64,000 nt of DNA from positions 3,038,001-3,102,000 of the forward strand of contig KQ964248.1 in the NCBI GenBank assembly GCA_001566295.1. The letters run 5' to 3'. Shown in pieces: positions 55,042 to 64,000 of this stretch. This DNA comes from Microdochium bolleyi. Taxonomy: Eukaryota > Ascomycota > Sordariomycetes > Xylariales > Microdochiaceae. The position numbers and the translations under genes are program-made. Within the stretch, counting starts at the first letter, position 1; the number at the start of each line of letters is the position of its first letter. The notes beneath the pieces were generated by a model that saw nothing but the letters and a program-made list of their open reading frames with translations, ran no database searches and was not told where the DNA came from.

Positions 55042-56234
55042 TCATTTGGAAGATGTCGCCACACCGTCCTCATCCTTGTTGCGCCATAAACGGAAGGACG
55101 AGTAAAGGACCGCGAGATTGGAAGTGAGGACAGCTAGGAAGGTCTCTCTAACAGCCCAATCGCCTGACGCATGCGCCCCCGTGTCTGGATGCTGGTTCGA
55201 ACACAGCGCACAGCCTCGTTAGCCACAAAGCGGACGTGAACGAGGAACACCATCTACTTGCCAACTCACCACCAGCAAGATTGTGTTGCGAGCCACTGCG
55301 CAGATTATGACCGTGAATCCAGCGCAGAAAACCACTGTCAGGCCAATCTTTTGAGCTTTCGTCAAGCCTTTGGTTTGCCAAAGCATTGGCAGAGGGATGG
55401 CTAGCAGATACGCATCGGTCGCGATGTCCATCAACAAGCACATGACGAGGAATGGTCGGCTTACTGCAGCGTAGCAGCGATCTATGATGGTGCTTGCGTT
55501 ACTTTTGGGGTACTGCCAGCATTTTGAGAGAATCGCAACATACTGCCAGGATCTGGCTGGATCTGCCAATCTCTGTGGAACGGCACGCAGCTGCAGAAAA
55601 GCGTGAGCTGTACTGCGAGCCAGGATGCCGCCACGGACAGGCACGCTAGCAAGACACGAAGTCTGTATCCTTTGATATCGCCCTGCAAGTGATCATGTCA
55701 ACTGCGGACTTTCCAGAAATGCTTCGTGTCATCTTACCATCAGTCGCCAGTAGAAGGAGCAAACGGCGCACTTCAGTGTCCAGAGCAATGCGACAAAGAA
55801 GCACTGCACGGCGACCTGTGTCTTGGAACCACCCACCCTACCCGGATATGTCAGTGCGTGGTCGTCCCTGTCCATGATGCCCTGGTGTCGGACAGAGTGG
55901 TCAAAGTCCCACCTGAGCAGATACTCTTCGCTGCCCTCCACGATCTCCTCTCTCTGATCCGTCGTCAAGCCGTTGTTTGCCTTGCCTGCCCACACTCCCT
56001 CGACGGACCAGGCAATGTAGGTCTCGGCAATGTACAGAATCTGGAAGTGGTGTAAGTTCGGCATGCTTGAGCAGTCCATGGAGCCTCACAACGTACAGCA
56101 GCTACGATCATGAGATAGTCGTCGGTGCTCAATCTGCTCACAGCAGTGGTGCGTATCCGCAGCGCCACTCGGACGGCGATGACAGCAAGGCCCATACCAA
56201 GCATCACATATGCCTCTGTGGTCACGCCTTCCAT
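55042..56234 (-). CDS. Rhodopsin-domain (Pth11-like) integral membrane protein 2
   Basis: Second rhodopsin-domain membrane protein, 313 aa. Five exons fit in phase: 56234-56097, 56040-55738, 55682-55544, 55481-55270 and 55191-55042. Start MEGVTTEAYVMLGMGLAVI; family marks are RLSTDDYLMIVAAILYIAET (exon 1/2 joint), PFHRDWQIQPDPGNRCYAAV (exon 3/4 joint), DIATDAYLLAIPLPMLW and RNTILLV, then DWAVRETFLAVLTSNLAVLY as the last helix. Without splicing the gene looks frameshifted, but every joint restores conserved residues, so it is intact. The C-terminal tail is short (about 20 aa after the last helix), unlike the long tail of the family member at 477-2534. Such proteins include the Magnaporthe surface sensor Pth11; the ligand here is unknown. 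Confidence 0.88.
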
Positions 56235-58682
56235 GATGCAATGTCGCAATGCCGAGCTATTTATTGGTTGGCACCTGTTGAGAAGACTCGTCTTTGCGCA
56301 AGTGTGTTAAGAATGGATCAGTGCAGGGCTGGCGGTAATGGTCAAGGCGCAAGACACGGGTTATGAACAGCTTGAGTCCATTGGCATCCTTCGTAGTGAC
56401 TGCGTTGAGTCAACACAGCGCAGTACGCTGTCTTATGACTTACGGCAAGACAAGTGGTGAACAAGCAGCCCAGACTACCACAAGCAAAGTTTTCCATGCT
56501 CGGCATTTCTGCCAACAAAGATATCGAAGGTCCCATCACGGCGATATCGATCGCCGTCACGACGTATTCACATCTGGCGCGACGAAGTCCTCCGCGTCGG
56601 TATCTCCACGTTTGAAGCACTGAACGAAGCCCCAAAGACGGAATAGCTATTCAGTTACTACTCTACCTGCCACCGTCAATCATGAATGAGGCGCGCAACG
56701 AGGCGTTTGGAATGTTTCGTTTGCTTGCGAAACGGTGAGAAGGTCGCACTAGACGGCAACTTGCACGCGCTGAGCATGCACGCTTCGGCCCTCGGCTTTT
56801 TGTGACTTGGGTAACGTTATTGGAAATCGCATCGCACCTGCAGAATGCACTGAAACTTCTGAGCTGATTCCAGCAGGCCTCCCCAAGTTGCCAAGCGTGT
56901 TGCCATCGTCTTACACACCACTTCGCTCAGGAGTCCGCATTTCTCCAACTGCCTCCCGAGCGACTCCGTTGCGAATGAGACCTCCACACTCTAACCCCGC
57001 AGTCTTGGGCTTGACATGTCTCGGCAGTCCCACCGACAATGCGAGCCGGGGCTCGTGCCGAGACAATTGCTCAAGCCTGGGTACAGTTGCGTTTATCGCC
57101 TTGCTCGACAAGCTCTCTGGCAAAACAAGACCTCAAGTGCGGGGAAGATCCTGGGCGAGCTCGCATGCAGACCAGAGTTCACGACCATGTCAGCACCAAT
57201 CGATCATGAAGATAGAGCTGGAGTCTTTCGGACCACATTAAGCTGCTTCGAACTTGCGGCCTGTTGCTCTCTTAAGCAGCTATGTCGCTGAATCAACAAG
57301 CCAGCCGAAGCGATGCGCGATATCTCCACAGGAGTTTGTCGGTCGTGCCGCCAAGTCCTTTGCACGCGCCGGGCTTTATGAACTTTTGCACTCTCAGGGC
57401 CCGTGCTGTGCACTTAAGACCAATTCGTAGGGGCCATCGTAAAGGTTGAAGCATTCCACCGACATACCCAGAATCTCCAAAGCTCACTTCCGGCCATCCG
57501 AGCAGTCTCGGGCGCTGCCTCCAGGCCGGTCAACCTCCAACCAACATGAGACGGACGCGGCATGCTCGCGCGATGATCCGATTTTACTCCGCACGAGATG
57601 ACTGACCGGCTGCAACGGCGAGGGCTTCTCCACAGCCTGCATGTATGCGGCAGGGGTGAACGATTGTGGGATGAGAGCACTCAACATTGGGCGGGATACC
57701 CCTGTTAAACATCCGGCCGGTTGGAGGCAACTCTGTACCCGATAGGCCAGGAAAGCGTGGGGGAGAAGGGTAATACGACGTCTTTATGCTCGTTGACGTG
57801 TGCTGTGGCAGTGTCGGGGCGTGAAACGGCAGAGACTGTCATAGCAAGTCATCGTGGGCATGTTCTTATCGCTTCATGTGCTCTCTTATTTGAATGTTGG
57901 GTCAGAGTCATGTAGACAGAAACATCGTCAGCGTGTCACACCTTTCGCCATGAGTGGTTGGAGCATAGGCATACGCATGCTAGACACGGTTCGCCGATGA
58001 TCGACGATCTCCTTGGAGACCAACGTGGACAACTCACAGTGTTGATCCCGTAGAGTCTAAAGTGCCTCTGCCCACGTTGTTGCTCCAAGCTCGCCAATCT
58101 TAAATCGATCACAAGGACGTGCTGGAGTGACGCCTGGACCAGCTCAGCCAGTCGTTCTGTTTGGCCCTTTGTGCAGCTTGGCGGTTGAATGCTCGCGTGC
58201 ATTTCGCGGGGAAGGGCATTGGCAAAGATTGTCATGGGCAAGCGATTGGTGGGATCATGAACATGCCCAGAGAAGATGGTGTGGTGTTTCCCCCACAAGA
58301 AGTGTTTCTTTTGCCTGATTGCCTGGACCCTGGAGCCCATCGAAGCCAGGACCTCTGGGAGAGGCGAACGGTGCACCGGTGACCGCGTAGGAAGGAGATA
58401 TCTCGGTGTTGGTGAGTGTATGCGTGTCAGCCTGCGTTGATGTCTTGGGGTCAGGAGAGGGGTTGCGTTCTTGGATCATGTCTTGGCTTGGGAAACGGAA
58501 GTCGAGGTCGAGTAGGAGGTGATGATGGCGGTATCTGGGCGTGGTTGCTGCTGTTTATATAAAGGGGCAACATCGCCATGAGGGTGCGAAGTTGTCTTCA
58601 CTCCTACTTCTCTGTTGACTTGTTGACTCGGATTGTAACGTCCATATCATTATCAAGTTAGTGAAGGGAACCACCAGTCAAC
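56235..58682. other. Divergent intergenic region
   Basis: About 2.4 kb between the Pth11-like gene (-) and the alcohol oxidase (+). Minus-strand open frames (for example 57936-58376) show no family features. The right end is the alcohol oxidase promoter with a pyrimidine-rich leader. Confidence 0.5.
58556..58563 (+). promoter_or_regulatory. TATA box of the alcohol oxidase gene
   Basis: TATATAAA about 120 nt upstream of the start at 58683, a consensus match; suggests a strong, probably regulated promoter as usual for alcohol oxidases. Confidence 0.65.
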
Positions 58683-61429
58683 ATGTCTCCCCTCCCGGAA
58701 GAGTTTGATATCATCGTGTGTGGTGGTGGGAGCTGTGGGTGTGTGGTTGCCGGCCGTCTTGCAAACTTGGACCACAACCTCAAGGTGCTGCTCATCGAGG
58801 CTGGCGAGAGCAACCTCAACAATGTAAGCCAACACCCTATGGCCCACTGAATTTATTGCGGTTCCACGACTGACATGGCCATCGACAGCCCTGGGTGTTC
58901 CGCCCCGGCGTTTACCCTCGGAACATGAAGGCAAGTTTATCCACTGGACCGTCTTCCCTTCCCACTCTATACCTGACAACTTTCTCCCCTCGATTTAACA
59001 CTGCACCGAACCAAAACAGCTGGACTCCAGGACGGCCTCCTTCTACGAGTCCCGCCCGTCCAAATGGCTCGCGGGCCGCAAGGCCGTCGTGCCCTGCGCG
59101 CACATCCTCGGCGGCGGCTCATCGATCAACTTCCTCATGTACACGCGCGCCTCGGCGTCGGACTACGACGACTTCCAGGCCAAAGGGTGGACCACGAAGG
59201 AGCTCCTCCCGCTCATGAAGAAGCACGAGACGTACCAGAGGGCTTGCGGTAACAGGTATGTCCGGAGTACATCCCCAATGAAGCACGCTGTGGGACGTGA
59301 AGCTTGTTGCTGACCGCACGTAGGGACGTCCATGGTTTCGAGGGGCCGATCAAAGTTTCATTTGGGAACTAGTAAGTTTTCGAACACTTCATTGAGGAAG
59401 ATATTTCTGATGTCTGGGGTGTAGCACGTACCCCATCAAGGATGACTTCCTGCGCGCCGCCGAGTCGCAGGACATCCCCGTCGTCGATGACCTCCAGGAC
59501 CTGACCACCGGCCATGGCGCAGAACACTGGCTCAAGTGGATCAACCGTGATGTAAGTCGACACAAGCTCATGCTTTGAATGACTTTGTCCGTCTTGTTTT
59601 AATCGCTGACAGGGTAATTTCCCCTTCAGACTGGCCGCAGATCCGACAGTGCCCATGCATACGTGCACTCCACCCGTGCCGTGCACAGTAACCTGTACCT
59701 CGCGTGCAACACGTAGGTCTTCCCTCCACCACTAATGTAGATATGTCAAGACTATGACTGACAGCCATCTAGCAAGGTTGACAAGGTCATCATCGAGAAC
59801 GGCGTTGCCGTCGCTGTGCAGACCGTGCCCACGAAGCCCCTGCACCCAGGCCAGCTCAAGGCCCGCACCTTTAGGGCGCGCAAGCAGATCATCGTGTCTG
59901 GCGGGACTCTGTCGTCGCCCCTGATCCTGCAGCGGTCCGGTGTCGGTAAGTGCTATCCCCATCCACGCGGCGATTGTCCATTGTGGCGATGGAGTGCTGA
60001 TTGTTCTAAATCCAGGCGACCCCGAGAAACTCCGCGCCGCTGGTGTCGAATGCAAGGTCGACCTGCCCGGCGTTGGTCTCAACTTCCAGGACCACTACCT
60101 GACCTTTGCTACATACCGTGCGAAGCCAGAGACGGAGAGCTTCGATGACTTTGTCCGGGGCGTTCCGGAAGTTCAGAAAAGTGCCTTCCCAGTTGCTCCC
60201 CCTGTTCCTTTGTTGCCGCATTTCTAACAACAGTTGACGAAAACAGAGGTCTTTGACCAGTGGGCTCACAATGGTACGGGTCCGCTCGCCACCAACGGCA
60301 TCGATGCTGGCGTCAAGATCCGCCCGACCCAGGAGGAGCTCAAGGAATTCGAGTCCTGGCCGACTCCGCACTTCACCGACGGGTGGAAGTCGTACTTCCA
60401 AAACAAGCCAGACAAGCCGGTTATGCACTACAGCGTCATTGCCGGGTGGTTCGGCGACCACATGCTGATGTAAGTCTTCCCGCACGATCTGTTCTCACAG
60501 AAAGGGTTCTGACATGCGACCCCAGGCCCCCCGGGAACTTTTTCACAATGTTCCACTTCCTCGAGTACCCTTTCTCGCGCGGCTCTACGCACATCAAGTC
60601 CGCGGATCCTTACGACGCGCCCGACTTCGACACAGGCTTCATGAACGATGAGCGTGACATGGCGCCCATGGTGTGGGGGTACATCAAGTCGCGCGAGACC
60701 GCGCGCCGGATGGACGCCTACGCGGGCGAGGTGCAGGACAAGCACCCGGTCTTTGACTACGACTCGCCCGCGCGCGCCAACGACATGGACCTCGAGACCA
60801 CCAAGAAGTACGCGCTGTCCGGCAACCTGTCCGCGGGCCTGCAGCACGGCAGCTGGAGCACGTTCAACCCGAAGCCGAGCAGGACTGCCGCGGCGAATAT
60901 CCTGAACAGCAACAAGGCCGATGTCAGGGAGGATCTGAAGTACACCAAGCGCGATATTGAGGCGATCGAGGAGTGGACGAAGAGGCATGTTGAGAGTACC
61001 TGGCACAGCTTGGGGGTGAGTTTCACGATGATCCCATGAGATGAACAACTAATGTTTTTCTGACTCTAATCACGTGTCAAAGACCTGCTCGATGGCCCCC
61101 AGAGAGGGAAACAGCATCGTCAAGCACGGTGTGCTGGACGAGCGTCTGAACGTCCACGGGGTCAAGAACCTCAAGGTTTCCGACCTGTCCATCTGCCCTG
61201 ACAACGTTGGGTGCAACACGTGAGTGATCTTTCTCCAGCCCCATTTTCACAAACCTGACCATGGCTGACTTTTTCTTTCGTCAAAATCAGGTACTCTACC
61301 GCTCTGCTCATCGGCGAGAAGTGTGCAATGCTCACGGCCGAGGACCTCGGATACTCAGGCGAGGCCCTGGAGATGAAGGTGCCCACGTATGAAGCCCCAA
61401 GCGAGGTGAAGCTTCGTTATCGCTTGTAG
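58683..61429 (+). CDS. Alcohol (methanol) oxidase, GMC flavoprotein
   Basis: Peroxisomal-type FAD alcohol oxidase that turns methanol and short alcohols into aldehydes with H2O2, 667 aa as in yeast AOX1. Twelve exons: 58683-58823, 58889-58930, 59020-59255, 59324-59371, 59425-59551, 59630-59712, 59773-59945, 60016-60180, 60247-60469, 60526-61015, 61083-61219 and 61291-61429. Every joint keeps the frame. FAD motif CGGGSCGCVVAGRLANL (13-29), HILGGGSSINFLMYTRAS, second GMC signature GGTLSSPLILQRSGVG, the catalytic His in WHSLGTCSM, and DNVGCNTYSTALLIGEK near the end. Intron 2 starts with GC (AAG|GCAAGT), a non-canonical GC-AG intron. The C-terminus is RYRL, not a standard PTS1. Methanol would come from pectin or lignin demethylation. 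Ends 148 nt from the stop of the convergent neighbour. Confidence 0.95.
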
Positions 61430-61577
61430 ACTCAGTTAAGACAATGCAATGGTGTCCTGAGTGCCTTGAATCTCTGTCAGAATGATGTCGCAGAGAGTTT
61501 TGTATCGTTTGAAGCAATCCTGAATTCCCAAGTGCTCTCCTCTACCTGAAAGACATGCGCATACCGGCTTCACTTGC

Positions 61578-62874
61578 TCATGAATCCCACTGATTACGTG
61601 ACATGAAGTCAGCCCAAATCGAATTGTACCTTACAAAGAAGTCCTGCCATATCGTCCTTCCCGCAATCTGGAGGGGTATGGAGCGGGAGTCGACCAAGCA
61701 TGGCTCGAAGCCTTCACCCGGGGAAGTGATGTCTTCAATGTCGCGAATCATTATCTTCCAGCGCTTACACAATGACTCGACGTCGACGCCCTGCTCAATC
61801 AACGACCGTTCCCGCTCCACAAGCTCCGTGTGCGTGATATGGTCCCAACCTTGCCCATACTCGGCCATGTAGGGGAAGTCCTCGACCTCGAAGTCAGGCC
61901 GCCCATCATCTTGGAGGTTCTTCCAATCCAGCTTGAAGAAGCGGCGTTGCCGGACGAATCGATGAACTTGAAAGCCACAGCCTGCAGTGTCGGTGAAGTG
62001 CTCGTGGGGTCTTTCGTGCAAGGGATGGAGAAACGGTAGGTGGACAGCGATGTTCCTGCCCTGTTGGAGGCGCGCGAATGCCGCTAAGGGCTCGATGATA
62101 GCCCTCTCGTTGAAACTTGCCCACTTTTCAGGTGAAGAATGATCGATCCAGATATCTATCGCTGACAGATGTGGAAATCGTGACAGCGTTCTAGCAATGT
62201 TTCGCCAGGAGGCTACGAGCGTTTGACAATCTTTGTCCAACTGAGTAGAGCTCGGCTCCGATCCGAGCTCGGTACAGAACGCGGCCGGTACTTTCAATGT
62301 CACGCTGATCTTCCTAAGGCTGACCACGAGAGCCCCGGAGAGGTCCCCAAGGCCAGTTTCGCGGATCTCACTTCCTATTGGTGTAAATGCGAGTGCCTCG
62401 AGAGCTTGCAGGCCAATGAAATGGACCTGAGTCTCTGCAAGAAGGCCAAGGAAATCCAGGAGACTGTAAGCGAGATAAGCTGGCATGCCTATGTGATCTG
62501 ATGGCAGGCGAGGAACTATGGGAGACGAACATTGCTTTGCAGGTCTTCATCAGTGCCTGAGCATCGCAACCCAGCAAGCCGCCGCTTGTGTTGCCGTCGT
62601 TGTAATTGTACTGCTCCTCGCATTGCCAGTGCGGGCCCCAGATAGTCGAGAGGCGATCGCTACGCCACGTGTTGTAGAACATGTTGCCCCGTTTCCATGA
62701 ACGCTCTTTGTCGTTTTCAGTGTGGCCGCGATGCGTGGTTGGGTTGCATGGGCATAGTTCGAGTCTACCATCGCCGCTGCGGTCGACGATATGTATCGGG
62801 TCTTTTGTGACGATGAGGGACCATATCTTATGACGAACGTCCCAAGGAAGCGTAAGGAGGTGCGGAATGTCCAT
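61578..62874 (-). CDS. DUF7730-like fungal protein, function unknown
   Basis: Soluble fungal protein of about 410 aa. The start (MDIPHLLTLPWDVRHKIWSL) is an F-box-like helix as in DUF7730 proteins (LP-x-E/D-[IV]R-x-x-I[WY]). Proposed exons 62874-62531 and 62463-61578 (67-nt intron, phase 2, weak donor GTTCGT). The joint gives LMKTCKAILLDFLGLLAETQ, fitting the domain, but the donor is the weak point and a different intron is possible. The second half has HFIGLQALEALAF, FPHLSAIDIWIDHS, an EDFPYMAEYG segment and a long charged helix (HTELVERERSLIEQGVDV). It has a partial paralogue on the same strand at 63637-64000. Role unknown; the F-box-like start hints at ubiquitin-linked function, not shown. 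Confidence 0.75.
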
Positions 62875-63636
62875 CGCCTGCAGGCAACGCCTGCGCAGAG
62901 CTCCAGAGCAGGACGAATTATTTGTCAATGAGTTCAAGAGAAAGAAGCCCTTGGATTTTTGCCTGCTCCAGTTGTGTTTGCGACAGTGGTGTGTGTCGCC
63001 GCAGGGATTTGTTGGAGGGCTGAGCGCTGTCATCCCCGCACTTCCCACCGAGATCCGAGCAACTGGTGGTCAACAACCAACATGCAGCATTCTTTTATGA
63101 AAGCATCCATGGCAAGGGCCTGGAAAACGAATGTTCGTGCGTTGGCAGCATCTGGCACTCTTCAGATGGCCCTTGAATTTGAGAGCGCTCCGGGCTACAC
63201 CAGCTATCCTCTGAACCAATGTGACTTCCAGTCGGAAATGTCTTGGTCCAGGCTTCATAATGGCCAGCGGACTGCGAAATCTGATATCGCGTAGCGTGTG
63301 GAACATCCTCTTTGAGGTCGCTCAAAATATGATCCGAGTCAGAGCTTCGGTAACGCGGTAACCTGTTGGAGCTTGCGCCTCCGAGATCATAGATGCCAAA
63401 AAAACTTATGAGCTGCACCCTATCGTGTATGTAGGCTCATTGTCTCAAACTTCACAACCCAAAGTGTTCCTATATGCTTACGCGGGCTTCGCTAGTGCTG
63501 GGGTACTAAGTGTTATGTACCCAAGTGGTAAGCATCGTCAACCATCAGAAAATCTCACGCGAACCTGTGTCTCTCCGTGCCACCTCCGTGTACAGGCTAC
63601 GCTTGGTACATCGTCCACGCAGAATACCATGTCTCT
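62875..63636. other. Intergenic region
   Basis: Promoter of the DUF7730-like gene and 3' end of its tandem paralogue. Nothing else seen. Confidence 0.5.
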
Positions 63637-64000
63637 TCAAGCCTTCAACCTCTCTGTCTCCATATCCCAGATCTCCGATTCCAGGTAATGGTCTTCCATC
63701 TCTTCCTCCAGTGTGTTGTACCTCCTGTAAAATTCTTCCCATATTGCGCTTTCGCGAAACAATTCGGTCTTCCATCGCGGAAATGGGGATTGGCTGTCCA
63801 GGCGTTCGAATTCGTACATAAGGTTGTCAAACTTCACTTTCGCAGTTGGTACATCAACACCCTGCAAAAATAGGTCGCGTTCCGCCTGGAACAGCTCCTC
63901 CGATGTTGAGAACCGCCAGTAGTGACTCCCTTTGGCCAAGTAGGGAAAGTCGTCAACCTCTTTGATATGGGGGTACCAGTCTTCCGGTCCGTGGGGCCGC
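63637..64000 (-). CDS. Partial DUF7730-like protein (5' part beyond window)
   Basis: C-terminal 120 residues of a gene that continues past the window end. VDDFPYLAKGSHYWRFSTSE and ERDLFLQGVDVPTAKVKFD match EDFPYMAEYG...ERSLIEQGVDVESL of the neighbour at 61578-62874, so the two are tandem paralogues on one strand. The stop is at 63637-63639 after ETERLKA. No intron is needed in the visible part. Confidence 0.75.
   Translation of the reverse strand, partial: RPHGPEDWYPHIKEVDDFPYLAKGSHYWRFSTSEELFQAERDLFLQGVDVPTAKVKFDNLMYEFERLDSQSPFPRWKTELFRESAIWEEFYRRYNTLEEEMEDHYLESEIWDMETERLKA

Noticed and set aside
55191..55205. tRNA-like T-loop (GGTTCGAAC)
   Set aside because: It lies at the acceptor end of an intron and no matching acceptor stem, D-arm or anticodon arm surrounds it.
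55042..56234. Frameshifted pseudogene of a Pth11-like protein
   Set aside because: Four in-phase introns with good donor and acceptor sites restore every conserved segment, so the gene is intact.

Overview
This is a stretch of chromosome from a filamentous ascomycete (Pezizomycotina, most likely a Sordariomycete). The evidence is short GT-AG introns of about 50-90 nt, codon use that favours G/C at third positions, TATA boxes about 120-170 nt upstream of start codons, and families typical of moulds: HET-domain proteins, a NACHT NLR, Pth11-like rhodopsin-domain receptors, DUF6604 and DUF7730-like proteins, and an alcohol oxidase. No rRNA, tRNA, CRISPR array or intact transposon was seen. One 55-base assembly gap (N) lies at 8324-8378.

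Layout. 0.4-8.6 kb: a rhodopsin-domain membrane protein, an FAD monooxygenase, a gene-poor stretch of about 2.8 kb, and a secreted GDSL (CE16-like) acetylesterase. 9.2-34.6 kb: an island with four HET-domain genes. These are one HET protein, one HET-NACHT NLR and two closely related HET paralogues that flank a secreted M14 carboxypeptidase. A DUF6604 protein, a four-helix membrane protein, a Thr/Cys-rich secreted wall-type protein and one small ORF lie among them. 34.9-54.9 kb: mostly conserved metabolism and housekeeping, namely an alpha-glucoside-type sugar transporter, a small stress-type protein, mitochondrial NAD(P) transhydrogenase, a GH3 beta-glucosidase, Sec61 alpha and the tRNA isopentenyltransferase (MOD5). 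55-64 kb: a second Pth11-like receptor, a 12-exon alcohol oxidase, and two tandem DUF7730-like paralogues, the second cut by the window edge.

How the genes fit together. The esterase, carboxypeptidase, sugar transporter and beta-glucosidase suit a fungus living on plant material. The alcohol oxidase would remove methanol, for example from pectin or lignin methyl groups. The HET/NLR island is the most interesting part, because such proteins trigger programmed cell death on non-self recognition. Three of the four HET proteins share an N-terminal CxxC-x(32-35)-CxxC module. The NLR has lost, or never had, a recognisable repeat sensor domain.

Gene models were spliced by hand from donor, acceptor and phase logic; intron coordinates are given per gene. 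Several introns are multiples of three without stops, so simple ORF reading would wrongly keep them in the protein.
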